A DNA stretch of 64,000 bases, taken from assembly GCA_963701445.1 (NCBI GenBank), contig CAVPAM010000047.1, positions 66,312 through 130,311 of the forward strand, written 5' to 3'. Positions 36,673 through 45,664 of the stretch are shown here, piece after piece; within the stretch, counting starts at the first letter, position 1; every line of letters begins with the position of its first letter. The position numbers and the translations under genes were made by a program. The notes below the pieces were generated by a model that saw only the letters and a list, made by a program, of their open reading frames with translations, was not told the DNA's origin and did no database searches. The DNA comes from CAKZLS01 sp963701445. GTDB lineage: Bacteria > Pseudomonadota > Alphaproteobacteria > Rhodospirillales > Defluviicoccaceae.

Positions 36673-38140
36673 ATGGCAAAGCAGCGCATACCGCTGGACT
36701 GGATCTCCATCGATCGCAGTTCACCGGACCCTGTGTACCGACAGATAGCGCGGCAGATCGAGCACGCCGTAAATGAAGACTGGCTGGCTCCCGGAACCTA
36801 TCTCCCCGCGTCACGCACATTGGCGGCCGCTCTCGGCGTCTCGCGCCTGACTGTTCTGTCCGCCTACGAGTTGCTCGTGGCCGACGGCTTTCTGGAGGCC
36901 ATCGCCGGGTCCGGAACGCGGGTCGCCTCGGACCTGGCGGCCCCTCGTTCCGTGGACGGAGCCCCCCGGCCCGATCGGTTCCGACGGGTCCCTCGGGGAC
37001 TACCGGCGGGGACCCGAGGCTTCACGGTGGCCGTTTCCGGAGAACGAACCGGTTGCATTCCGAACCGGCATCCCGGCCCTCGATCTGTTTCCACGGCGCG
37101 TCTGGTCCATGTTGTTGCGGCGGCACGGTCTTCGAGGCGATCTCGGCATCCTCGATTACGTTCATCTACGCGGCTATCAACTCCTAAGGGAAATGATCGC
37201 CAGATACTTGACGTCATCTCGTGGCGTGCGCTGTGCTCCGTCGCAAATCATCATGGTCGGATCCGCCAGGGCGGCTCTGAGTCTCGCCTGCTCGGTCCTC
37301 GCCAAGCGGGGTGAAACCGCCGTCTGGGGGGAACCCGGATATTACCACGCGCGCGCCAACTTCGAACTCTGGGGACTGCGGCTGGCGCCCATTCCGGTGG
37401 ACGACAGCGGCCTGCGGGTTGGCGAACTCGCGCGCCGCGCGCCCAACGCGCGTCTCGTGTATGTCACGCCGTGCCACCATTGGCCCACCGGCGTCACGCT
37501 CAGTCCCGGCCGCCGGCGGATGCTGCTGGCCTGGGCGCGGCGGCGCGAGGCATGGATCATCGAGGACGATTACGACAGCGAATTCCGGTTCGATGGCCCG
37601 CCAAGCCGTCCGCTCATGGCCGAGCCGGACGGCGAACGGGTTATCCTGCTGGGGACCTTCGCGAAGACACTGGCGCCGTCGATCCGATGCGGCTATCTCG
37701 TCGTCCCCGAAAGTCTGGCACCCCGGTTTCACGATCGTGCGATCACTCTGGGGGCGGCACCGCCCCTGCACATCCAGGCGGCGTTGGCGGATTTCATGAA
37801 CGAGGGATACTTCACCCAGCACATCCAGCGGATGCGAAAAACCTGTCAAGCGCGCCGCGACGCGTTGGAGCGGGAATTGGCCGATACCTTGGGAAACCGG
37901 CTCGCGGTTCGCCATCCGGTGGGCGGTCTCCAGCTTGTCGCGGATCTCCCGACCAGTATCCCGGCCGAGATCGTCTCGAGACGGGCGGCGGAATGGAAGC
38001 TCGCGATTTGTCCCCTATCCGACTACTACCTCACCCGGCCGGCGCCCAATGCCCTGCACCTCGGCTTCGCTCCCGTGCCCGAGCCGGAGATCGCTCTCGC
38101 CGTCCATCGGCTGGCTCAGGTCATCGCCAGCATTTCCTGA
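36673..38140 (+). CDS. MocR/GntR-type PLP-dependent transcriptional regulator (frameshifted)
   Basis: A fusion of a GntR winged helix and an aminotransferase-like domain. The helix-turn-helix spans residues 15-80 (VYRQIARQIEHAVNEDWLAP, ASRTLAAALGVSRLTVLSAY). The PLP domain has VGSARAALSLACSVLAKRGE, DDYDSEFRF and the cofactor lysine in GTFAKTLAPSIRCGY. Frames differ between the two domains. A single inserted base upstream of about 37028 restores WPFPENEPVAFRTGIPALD and an expected length near 488 residues. MocR proteins usually control a neighbouring amine, vitamin B6 or amino-acid gene. None is obvious here; uspA and a hemerythrin gene flank it. Confidence 0.87.
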
Positions 38141-38332
38141 GCCGGTACGGAAGCTGATCCGGTTGCCGGCGCAAAAGGCGAAGTGGTACGGGAAAAAACC
38201 CCCAAACTGGCTATGGACAGGCCCCTGTCGCGTACTAGGCTGAACGGGCTCATTAGGGGTATGGCAAGACTCCTCGGGGCAGCGGCCGCTCTCGCGGCCA
38301 TGGGACAACCGGATAGTTTTTGGGGAAAGGCT

Positions 38333-38776
38333 ATGAACCCGGGTAATCTTCATTGGTCCTTGGACCTCGCGCTCGGCGACACCGAGCTTGACGAGGCTCA
38401 TCTCGAGTTGGTGGATCTTTACAATCGGATCGTGTGGGCATGCGAAAATCATGGAGCCGTCGAGAACCTCCGCGAACGGATCCGGACTTTTCTCGGCTAT
38501 GCCCGCTGGCATTTCGGCCAGGAAGAAGAGTTCATGAACCGGCTCCACTATCCCGCTTACGTTGAACACAAGGCCGATCATCAGAAACTGCTTCAGGACG
38601 CCGAGGATTTCGTCGAAAGCTTCAACGGCGCCTTGCGCTCCGAAGACGGTCCGGCCGTTGCCAGCTACTTCAAGTATTGGCTGAGCCACCATATGGCCGA
38701 AAAAGACGGCACTCTCAGAACGTTCATGAAAACCACCAGGGACGTGACAGAGCCGAAGTCCGCCGCTGGGCGCTGA
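38333..38776 (+). CDS. Bacteriohemerythrin
   Basis: A 147-residue single-domain hemerythrin, an O2-binding di-iron protein of the cytoplasm. The ligand pattern is complete: histidine in DEAHLELVDLY, H and E in WHFGQEEEFM, two histidines in EHKADHQKLL, and H with D in SHHMAEKDGTL. The ATG at 38333 has GGGGAAAGG directly upstream; a longer open frame begins at 38183 but lacks homology. It stands alone after the MocR-like gene and may serve oxygen storage or sensing for oxygen-labile Fe-S enzymes such as AOR and FDH, which is inference. Confidence 0.93.
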   Translation: MNPGNLHWSLDLALGDTELDEAHLELVDLYNRIVWACENHGAVENLRERIRTFLGYARWHFGQEEEFMNRLHYPAYVEHKADHQKLLQDAEDFVESFNGALRSEDGPAVASYFKYWLSHHMAEKDGTLRTFMKTTRDVTEPKSAAGR

Positions 38777-38833
38777 CGTGATTGCGGACATCCCCGCGCC
38801 CGGCGCGCTCCCCGGAGCCGGTAAAGCGAGCGC

Positions 38834-39410
38834 TCAGAACCGCACCTCCCGGGCGAGCAGGACCGCGTCGCCGTCGGCGTAACGCAGGCAGGGGTGCGGA
38901 ACGATGGGGCGGCGGTCGAGTTCGCGGAAGCCCAGCCGCCGGTAAAGGCGCATGGCGCCGGCGTTGCGCTCGAAACAGATGAGGCTGAGGCGCGGCAGCG
39001 AGAGATCCCTGGCGCGGCGGTCGACCGCCCCCATCAGCGTGCTTCCGGCGCCGACGTTGCGATACGGCTCGAAGACCGCGATCCCGGAGAGGTAGAGGCT
39101 GCCATAATCCTCCAGTTCTCCGTAGGGTCTGAGGATCGGGTCGCCGTCCGGTTCGGCGTCGGGGTCTTTTTCCATGGGATACGCGTGCGCCATGCCGGCC
39201 GTCTTGCCGTCCACCTCCGCCATAAGGCAGTTTTCATAGGAGAAGGCCACGCCCTCGCGGGCATACCGGCGGGCTCCGGCCTCGGCGATCGTCTCGCCGG
39301 GTTCGGCCACCTGGCTCCATATGTACTCCGCGAGGCCGTCGGACGAGATCGAGGAACAGCCGCGCGATGTCGGCGCTGTCTTCTTTCACGGCCGGCCGGA
39401 TCCTGACCAT
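38834..39410 (-). CDS. GNAT family N-acetyltransferase (frameshifted)
   Basis: An acetyltransferase of about 190 residues. The N-terminus, MVRIRPAVKEDSADIARLFL, is in one frame. The rest is in another, with a GNAT core of GSLYLSGIAVFEPYRNVGAG (acetyl-CoA loop) and SLICFERNAGAMRLYRRLGF. Dropping one G near 39357 joins them as LFLISSDGLAEYIWSQVAEP. Substrate is unknown. It stands alone, convergent with the hemerythrin gene and divergent from a glutamine amidotransferase gene. Confidence 0.82.
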
Positions 39411-39654
39411 CGAATGCTTCCTCTCCCCGAATGAGGCTCACGCTCGATCCCAATGGTATTTCACGCGAAAATCCGCCCGCTCGTCAAGGCACCGGGACCA
39501 TCCGGGTTCAACGCACCCCTCACCGTTGCGCACTTCCGCAAGCGGCTTTGGGACACGCCGAATTGCGAATCGACCCTGGCGACCATAAAATCAGGAGCGG
39601 TCGGGCGACGGCGGCGCGGCGCCGCCGCCGGGCCGTTCATCGTTTTCGGGAGTC

Positions 39655-40359
39655 ATGAGCATGACCAGGCGCGCGTTCGTCGTCCGTCACGTCCATTTCG
39701 AGGACCTCGGCCTGCTCGCGCCGCTGCTCGCGGCCCGCGATTTCGAGATCGAGCTTCACGAGGCCTGGAACGCCGACTTCGAGGCGGCCGCCGACGCCGG
39801 CCTCGTGGTCCTGCTCGGCGGGCCCATCAGCGTCAACGACACCCGCGACCATCCCTTCATCGACCGCGAGATCGCGCTGGCGCGGAGGCGGCTCGAGCAC
39901 GACCGGCCCCTGCTCGGATTGTGCCTGGGCGCGCAGGTCATCGCCAGGGCGGCGGGCGGTTCCGTCGGTCCCGGCCCGGAGAAGGAAATCGGCTGGGCGC
40001 CGCTGCGGCTGAGCGAACCCGGTCTCGCCTCGCCGCTGGTCCATCTCCAAGGCGTTTCCGTCCTGCACTGGCACGGTGAGGTCTGCGCGCTTCCGGAGGG
40101 CATTCCTTCGTTGGCCAGCACCGCCGCCTGCCGCAACCAGGCGTTCCAGGTCGGGGACCGGTGCCTCGGCCTGCAATTCCACGCCGAGGCGGGCACCGGG
40201 GGACTTGAACCCTGGCTGGTCGGTCACGCCCTCGAAATCCAACAGGCCGATGGCGTGAGTGTCCAGCAATTGCGATCAGATACAGCCACGTATGCCCCGG
40301 CCCTCGAGGAAGCCGGAAGCCGCTTTTTCAACGCCTGGCTCGATGCCGTGGGGCTCTGA
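39655..40359 (+). CDS. Class I glutamine amidotransferase
   Basis: A GMP-synthase-like type 1 amidotransferase of 234 residues. The oxyanion segment is LLGGPISVND, the catalytic cysteine is in GLCLGAQVIARA, and the histidine is in CLGLQFHAEA, followed by a glutamate-containing end. Such stand-alone domains release ammonia from glutamine for a partner enzyme or hydrolyse gamma-glutamyl compounds. GGGAG precedes the ATG at 39655; a second ATG follows at 39661. No obvious partner gene is adjacent. Confidence 0.9.
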   Translation: MSMTRRAFVVRHVHFEDLGLLAPLLAARDFEIELHEAWNADFEAAADAGLVVLLGGPISVNDTRDHPFIDREIALARRRLEHDRPLLGLCLGAQVIARAAGGSVGPGPEKEIGWAPLRLSEPGLASPLVHLQGVSVLHWHGEVCALPEGIPSLASTAACRNQAFQVGDRCLGLQFHAEAGTGGLEPWLVGHALEIQQADGVSVQQLRSDTATYAPALEEAGSRFFNAWLDAVGL

Positions 40360-40413
40360 CGGCTTCCGGCGCGCGGGTCTATGCCAACGAGCCCTGACGG
40401 GGACCCATTGGTA

Positions 40414-41271
40414 TTAATCCCACGACAGGCGGTATTTGACGATGCGGTCGTTGCCGCTGTCGGCGATCCAGACCACGCCGTCGCCAAGCTCGACGCCTTC
40501 GGGCGTGCGGAATTTTCCCGGCCCCTCGCCGCCGGAGCCGTCGCCGATCACGCCCAGGACCGTGCCGTCTTCGGCGATGACCTTGATGGAGTGGGTGTAC
40601 TTGTCGGCGACCACGAGGGTGCCGTCGGGCGCGACGTCGAGGTAGCGCGGGCCGCTGAAATCGTAGGGCGCGCCCTTGAGCACCGTCTTGACCTCGAGTT
40701 CCGGGGTCATGCGCACCAGCCGGTCGTTGGCGGCGTCGGCGATCCACAAATCGCCGTTCGGCGCGAACTCCACGTCGTGCGGCGACGACAGGCCGCCGGT
40801 TTCCCTGACCGCCTCGCCGTCGACGTAAACCACCAGATTGTCACTTCCCGCGCCCGTCGCGTAGACGTGGCCGCCGGGTCCCGCCAGGACGCCCTCCGGC
40901 TTGCGGATCCCCTCGGAGAGTTCGCCAACCAGGGTGCCCATGGCGCCGTCGAGTTCGTAGATGGCGATGCGGTGGTTGTGGGTATCGGCGACGAGAAGCC
41001 GGCCGTCCTGGTCGAAATCCACGTCGTGGGTGCCGTCCTGATGATCGGCGCCGAAATGGCCCACCAGGTCGAGGGTCTCGGCGTCGAGAACGACGACGCG
41101 GTCGTTGCCCACGTCGGACACGAACAGCCAACGGCCGTCCGGCGACAGCTTCACGTCGTGCGGATTGTCCAGGTCCACCGTGCTGGCCGACAGGAACCGG
41201 GTGTCGAAGGCGAGCGCGAGGGACGGGATCGAGATCAAGCAGAGCGCGAGGGAGAAAGCGGCGGTTTTCAC
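40414..41271 (-). CDS. Exported NHL-repeat beta-propeller protein
   Basis: A 285-residue protein with a signal peptide (MKTAAFSLALCLISIPSLALA). About six NHL-type blades follow, each with a pattern like PHDVKLSPDGRWLFVSDVGN, THDVDFDQDGRLLVADTHNH and TPEGVELGDGVVWIADSGND. Such propellers bind ligands or act as lactonase/lyase-like enzymes; no catalytic residues can be assigned. It lies alone, divergent from the DUF4864 gene with about 160 bp between. Confidence 0.85.
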   Translation of the reverse strand: MKTAAFSLALCLISIPSLALAFDTRFLSASTVDLDNPHDVKLSPDGRWLFVSDVGNDRVVVLDAETLDLVGHFGADHQDGTHDVDFDQDGRLLVADTHNHRIAIYELDGAMGTLVGELSEGIRKPEGVLAGPGGHVYATGAGSDNLVVYVDGEAVRETGGLSSPHDVEFAPNGDLWIADAANDRLVRMTPELEVKTVLKGAPYDFSGPRYLDVAPDGTLVVADKYTHSIKVIAEDGTVLGVIGDGSGGEGPGKFRTPEGVELGDGVVWIADSGNDRIVKYRLSWD

Positions 41272-41428
41272 GGGGTATCCTCGTCCATGTCAGAACGCTT
41301 GCCTGGAATGTGGACATCCGACCGGCCCGATGAAAGGGCAGAACGCGGCGCGCGGGACAATCGCGTGCATCCATCGCCATCGCGCGTTCGTATCATGTGT
41401 ATCGTCTCCAAAATGGGAGCCACGCGCC

Positions 41429-41863
41429 ATGATCAGGACCCTCATCGTTGTAGCGCTGTTGTTGACCGGCGGCAGCGCCATTGCTCAGCCGCAAGACGCG
41501 TTCAGGATCGATGCCTCGGACCGGGTTGAGATCGAAAAGGCGATCCTTGGGCAGATGGCGGCGTTCAAGTCGGATAACGGCCACGCGGCGTTCGCCTTCG
41601 CCGCTCCCAGCGTCCGCGAGCGGTTCGGCTCGCCCGAAACGTTCATGGAAATGGTCCGCGAAAACTACCAGCCCGTTTACAATCCGCGCTCGGTGCGCTT
41701 CGGCGCGCTCAGCCCGAGCCACGTGGGTCCGGTGCAGCACGTGTTCATCCTCGATCCCAACGCGGTGGCGTTCGTGGCGCTCTACCTCATGGATCGCGAC
41801 GCCGACGGCCGGTGGCAGATCGCCGGCTGCATCCTGAGACCGCGCGAGGCGCTCGACGCATGA
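41429..41863 (+). CDS. DUF4864 domain protein, exported
   Basis: A 144-residue protein with a signal peptide (MIRTLIVVALLLTGGSAIAQ). The DUF4864 core follows: QMAAFKSDNGHAAFAFAAPS, VRERFGSPETFMEMVRENYQ, PVYNPRSVRFG, ending GRWQIAGCILRPRE. The fold is NTF2-like by family; the role is unknown. Its stop overlaps the CIA30 gene start (ATGA), so the two are co-translated and may act together. Confidence 0.85.
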   Translation: MIRTLIVVALLLTGGSAIAQPQDAFRIDASDRVEIEKAILGQMAAFKSDNGHAAFAFAAPSVRERFGSPETFMEMVRENYQPVYNPRSVRFGALSPSHVGPVQHVFILDPNAVAFVALYLMDRDADGRWQIAGCILRPREALDA

Positions 41864-42363
41864 GTCCGATTGCGGCCATGGCGGACCTGATGACATTTCC
41901 GAACACCGCGTGGCGGGGCTTCAGCGACCGGGTGATGGGCGGCGTGTCGCGCGAGAGCGTGACCGACGAGGTGATCGACGGTGAGGCGTGCGTGCGGCTG
42001 GCCGGCGACGTGCGCCTCGACAACAACGGTGGCTTCATTCAGATCGCCATGGACCTCGCGCCGCCCGGCCGCACGCTCGATGCCTCGGAATTCCAGGGCG
42101 TCACTATCCGCGTCCGGGGAAACGGCGAAACGTACGGCGCGCACCTCCGGACCGCCGACACCGCGCGCCCCTGGGAGTCCTACCGCGCCGCCTTCGACGC
42201 CGTGCCCCGGTGGACCGACATCCGCATCCCCTTCGACGACTTCCGGCCCCACCGCCTGTCAGCGCCGCTCGACGTAACCCGCTTGCGCCGTCTCGGCCTC
42301 GTCGCCATCGGCCGCGCCTTCCACGCCGACCTCGCCGTCGCCCGGGTGGCGCTCTATCGCTGA
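41860..42363 (+). CDS. CIA30 family protein
   Basis: A 167-residue protein of the complex I intermediate-associated protein 30 family, a jelly-roll fold. Signatures are WRGFSDRVMGGVSRESV near the N-terminus, LDNNGGFIQIAMDL, GVTIRVRGNGETYGAHLRTA and WTDIRIPFDDFRP. The mitochondrial member helps assemble complex I; bacterial members are less well defined. It starts inside the stop codon of the DUF4864 gene (ATGA). It has no signal peptide although its partner does. Confidence 0.85.
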   Translation: MSPIAAMADLMTFPNTAWRGFSDRVMGGVSRESVTDEVIDGEACVRLAGDVRLDNNGGFIQIAMDLAPPGRTLDASEFQGVTIRVRGNGETYGAHLRTADTARPWESYRAAFDAVPRWTDIRIPFDDFRPHRLSAPLDVTRLRRLGLVAIGRAFHADLAVARVALYR

Positions 42364-42602
42364 ACCGTTTTTCTTCGTTACACGATCTGCGTCCCACCGA
42401 CGCAACCACATCCGAACGATACCAGAGCATTCATGACGGGCTCGGATCCGGTGCACACGACAGCGGGGTGTTCCGCTCCACGATCATGTCTGAATTGATG
42501 AATTATCAATATATAATGATCAACTAAAAGTGTATAATATGAGAAGTGGAGTGAGTTCCTAACGGTGGACCTGCTGGTCATGTCCCAGCGAGGGAGGGTG
42601 CC

Positions 42603-43055
42603 ATGTTCCGGATTGGATCGGCCTCAAGAAGTATGGCGGTTTTCCTGACGCTGGTGCTGGCGGGATGTTCCGTGTTTATGGCCGCAAGCGGGGAAAAAGA
42701 TCCGCACATGTACTCAATCCAGCGGGGATCCCCGCGCTACGTTGTGGAACGGGAGTTCGGCGCACCCCGAAGCGATGTTTTGGACGAGAAGGGAAACAGC
42801 GTTTGCACTTACGTCTTCGAGGTCGGCGACGAACCGAGCGGCGGCCGGGCGGCCATGCACGCGACTTTGGATGTTCTCACCCTTGGTATCTGGGAAATTG
42901 CGGGAACTCCCATGGAAGCCCTGCAAGGCGAAACGTATCAGGCGACGGTCACCTACGGCCCCGACGATACCGTCCAGACCTTCCGGCTGTCGGAGCGACC
43001 GTCCGGAGCTGGGGCAACCACGCGGGAGATTCGAGGGCCGAGCTATCCTGACTAG
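42603..43055 (+). CDS. Predicted lipoprotein
   Basis: A 150-residue lipoprotein with a type II signal sequence and lipobox LAGC (lipidated Cys22). The mature part includes IQRGSPRYVVEREFGAPRSD, a pattern seen in SmpA/OmlA-like or similar outer-membrane-associated small lipoproteins, then ATLDVLTLGIWEIAGTPMEA. I cannot name a family. GGGAGGGTGCC precedes the ATG. A second lipoprotein gene follows 130 bp downstream, so the pair may be an operon. Upstream, 42480-42545 is strikingly AT-rich and probably the promoter. Confidence 0.7.
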   Translation: MFRIGSASRSMAVFLTLVLAGCSVFMAASGEKDPHMYSIQRGSPRYVVEREFGAPRSDVLDEKGNSVCTYVFEVGDEPSGGRAAMHATLDVLTLGIWEIAGTPMEALQGETYQATVTYGPDDTVQTFRLSERPSGAGATTREIRGPSYPD

Positions 43056-43185
43056 AGTCCGGATCCATGATCGGTGGTTCGAGTGAAAGGAGGTAGTGCA
43101 GGAGACCTCGGAACTCATGAGGGAATGGGCATTGTGAAATGAAAGGATCGACCAGCAAAGCCCGGGGACGGAAAGGAGGTGGGTT

Positions 43186-43878
43186 ATGTTCACGATGCGA
43201 TACATGGCGATTTTTCTGATCCTGGCGGTTGTGGCCGCATGCGCAAAACCTGTCTCACTGCAATACGCGCATGAACAGCCAAACCTCAACGAGGGCTCGA
43301 AGTATGTTCTCGTGGTCGAGCCCGTTGTCGATGTTCGAGGAGGTGATCGAGAAATAGACGAAGCGCTGACCGAGCGACCGTGTTCCGCTCTGACCGCCAT
43401 CCTGGAGGAAGAGATGAGAAGTACGGGACTGTTCGCGAATGTCGTCCGCTCGACCGACACGCCGAAGACCGCGGCCTTGCAGGGCGAACCGGGCAAGAAG
43501 CACCTGCGAATGAAAGCAAGCCTCATTGACTTGGCGTGGGATGTTCCAGGGTACCAGTCCATAGTGACAACGCGGGCTGTCACTTCGCAGTTCGGTGCTG
43601 TCGGGATGCTGGCGCGGGGTTTGTACGAGAGCTCTGAAGATGTCCCGGTTTATGGTCGAACGACGATCGGCGTAAAATTCCTGGACGCTGACAACGAGCA
43701 GGTTCTTCTGGCCAACGAGTATTACGGTGTTGCTCAAAAGCGCCACAAGATCGAAGACTGTGACAAGAATGAGACGAAGTCAAGAATCATCGGCGTTTCC
43801 GCCGAAAACGCCATGGACCAGCTCAAGGCAGATGTCGCGACGTTGATTGCCCGAAGCAATGCTGGTCAGACCCTCTAG
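43186..43878 (+). CDS. Predicted lipoprotein
   Basis: A 230-residue lipoprotein: signal sequence ending VAAC with lipidated Cys19. The mature part has SKYVLVVEPVVDVRGGDREI, GLFANVVRSTDTPKTAALQG and a C-terminal helix (NAMDQLKADVATLIA). This resembles CsgG- or GNA1162-like stress lipoproteins in general layout, without a confident match. AAAGGAGGTGGG lies just upstream of the ATG. Base composition is somewhat lower in GC than the window average. A terminator-like hairpin follows the stop. Confidence 0.68.
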   Translation: MFTMRYMAIFLILAVVAACAKPVSLQYAHEQPNLNEGSKYVLVVEPVVDVRGGDREIDEALTERPCSALTAILEEEMRSTGLFANVVRSTDTPKTAALQGEPGKKHLRMKASLIDLAWDVPGYQSIVTTRAVTSQFGAVGMLARGLYESSEDVPVYGRTTIGVKFLDADNEQVLLANEYYGVAQKRHKIEDCDKNETKSRIIGVSAENAMDQLKADVATLIARSNAGQTL

Positions 43879-43885
43879 GGCAGCG

Positions 43886-43941
43886 GGCCCGAAGGCATAG
43901 ATCCCGTCATTTAGGGGCGGCCTTCGGGCCTGAAGGTTTTT
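43886..43941 (+). terminator. Terminator-like inverted repeat
   Basis: GGCCCGAAGGC (43886-43896) pairs perfectly with GCCTTCGGGCC (43920-43930) around a 23-base loop and is followed by TGAAGGTTTTT. It sits just after the lipoprotein stop at 43878. The long loop makes it less canonical. Confidence 0.6.
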
Positions 43942-44152
43942 GCGGACCCACGCCTCAATCAACGCCCGGCACCAATACATTCAATTCGTCGATGTTCTCT
44001 TGCCAAGGCACTCTTTGTCTTGAAAGGTGAGTTGCGGTCACCCCGTGACTGTCTCTTACTCGCAACTCACTGACGGAGATGTGATTTTACGAGAGCGGTT
44101 CCATGACTATCTCTTACACAGAGAAGACATAACGCCAGAATTGGAGGCAAAA

Positions 44153-44646
44153 GTGGTGACACGTCGATCTGTCGTTTTGGGTGCCCTGACCGCCGTGGGC
44201 GGCGCGGCGCTCGCGAGCGTCCTGCCCGTGGCCCACGGTCGGGCCGGGGAAACCACCACGTTCCCCTTCGTCCGCACCGAAGAGCAGTGGCGGGCGCTGC
44301 TGACGCCCGCGCAGTACCGCGTTCTGCGCGAACATGGCACCGAGCGCGCGGGGTCGAGCCCGCTGGACAAGGTATACGATCCCGGAACCTATCATTGCGC
44401 CGGCTGCGACCAGCCGCTGTTCTCGTCGGAGACCAAGTTCGACAGCCATACCGGCTGGCCGAGCTTCCACACGCCGCTCGACGGCGCCGTCGGCACCACC
44501 GAGGACCACAGCTTCTTCATGAAACGCACGGAGGTGCACTGCGCCGCTGCGGCGGGCATCTGGGGCATGTGTTCGAGGACGGCCCGCCGCCCACCGGCCT
44601 GCGCTACTGCATGAACGGCGTGGCGCTCAAGTTCGTTCCCGCGTGA
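44153..44646 (+). CDS. msrB: Exported peptide-methionine (R)-S-oxide reductase MsrB (frameshifted)
   Basis: Reduces the R form of methionine sulfoxide in proteins. A twin-arginine-like leader (TRRSVVLGALTAVGGAALAS) indicates export. Zinc cysteines appear in YHCAGCDQPLF, then HTGWPSFHTP. After a frame change come CGGHLGHVFEDGPPPTGLRY and CMNGVALKF with the catalytic cysteine. Missing one base near 44553 disrupts HCADCGGHLG; restoring it gives a normal length of about 164 residues. Start at GTG 44153 or 44156, with GGAGG upstream. msrA follows after 23 bp, forming a periplasmic repair pair. Confidence 0.87.
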
Positions 44647-44669
44647 ACCGATAAGACAAGGATTTCCCG

Positions 44670-45311
44670 ATGAAAGCCCTGCTTTTCGCCCTGCTCCTCG
44701 CCCTGCCCGTCGCGGCCGGCGTCGCCCGCGCCGCCGACACCGGCGGCAAGACGGACGCGCCCGCCGGGACCCTCGCGTCGGCGGTCTTCGCGGGGGGCTG
44801 CTTCTGGTGCATGGAGCATCCCTTCGACGAACTGGACGGCGTCGTCTCCACAACGTCGGGGTATATCGGCGGTCACACCCCGTCGCCCACCTACTCCCAG
44901 GTTTCGGCGGGCACCACGGGACACGCCGAGGCGGTGAAGGTGGTCTACGACCCCGCCAAGGTCGGCTACGGGCGCCTGCTGGAGGTGTTCTGGCGCAACG
45001 TCGATCCGCTGGACGGCGGCGGACAGTTCTGCGATCGCGGCGATCAATACCGCACCGCCATCTTTTACGAGACCGAGGAACAGCGCCAACTGGCCGAGCG
45101 ATCGAAACAGGAACTCGCCGCGTCGGGCCGGTTCGACCGCCCCATCGTCACGCCCATCGTCGCGGCGGGCGAGTTCTTCCCGGCGGAGGATTATCACCAG
45201 AACTACTATCTGGTGAATCCGATCCGCTACAAATTTTATCGCCACGGCTGTGGTCGCGACAAGCGGCTGAAAGAGGTCTGGGGAGACGAGGCGCCCAAGG
45301 CGGCCGGCTGA
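44670..45311 (+). CDS. msrA: Exported peptide-methionine (S)-S-oxide reductase MsrA
   Basis: Reduces the S form of methionine sulfoxide. A signal peptide (MKALLFALLLALPVAAGVARA) is followed by the catalytic motif GGCFWCMEHPFDEL, then TTSGYIGGHTPSPTYSQVS, GHAEAVKVVYDP and DRGDQYRTAIFYET. The 213-residue length and the YHQNYYLVNP end are normal. It follows msrB closely on the same strand. Together they would repair oxidised proteins in the cell envelope. Confidence 0.94.
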   Translation: MKALLFALLLALPVAAGVARAADTGGKTDAPAGTLASAVFAGGCFWCMEHPFDELDGVVSTTSGYIGGHTPSPTYSQVSAGTTGHAEAVKVVYDPAKVGYGRLLEVFWRNVDPLDGGGQFCDRGDQYRTAIFYETEEQRQLAERSKQELAASGRFDRPIVTPIVAAGEFFPAEDYHQNYYLVNPIRYKFYRHGCGRDKRLKEVWGDEAPKAAG

Positions 45312-45329
45312 TCTCCCCGGTGCCGGCCC

Positions 45330-45539
45330 CTATTCCGTCGCCAGCAAGACGTCGCTGGCCTTGATCACCACAGACACGTCGTCGCCCACGTTCAGGCCAA
45401 GTTCCGCCACCGCGTCGGCGGTGACCACGGACGTGATGGTGTTGCCGCCGCCCACATCCACATGCACCTGGGCCGCCACCGCGGCGGTCTTTATCTTGGT
45501 CACCTTGCCCCTGAGGACGTTGCGCGCGCTGATTTTCAT
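45330..45539 (-). CDS. Mop/TOBE-domain molbindin-like protein
   Basis: A single-domain molybdate/tungstate-binding protein of 69 residues: MKISARNVLRGKVTKIKTAA at the start, VHVDVGGGNTITSVVTADAV in the middle and GDDVSVVIKASDVLLA at the end. Mop proteins assemble into hexamers that store or buffer the oxyanions. It lies 20 kb from the tup and aor genes, alone between msrA and an SDR gene. ATG 45539 is chosen over a preceding in-frame GTG; AAGGAG is at a good distance. It extends the molybdenum/tungsten theme of the window. Confidence 0.9.
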   Translation of the reverse strand: MKISARNVLRGKVTKIKTAAVAAQVHVDVGGGNTITSVVTADAVAELGLNVGDDVSVVIKASDVLLATE

Positions 45540-45664
45540 CACTGTTTACTCCTTCCCCTACTGTGCCCGAAGCGGCTGTACACGCCGGTCGATAGCCGTA
45601 ATATGGATGGGATCGCGGAACGATCAATGCCCGGCCACCCGCCCGCCTCGAAGGACACGCGGCC

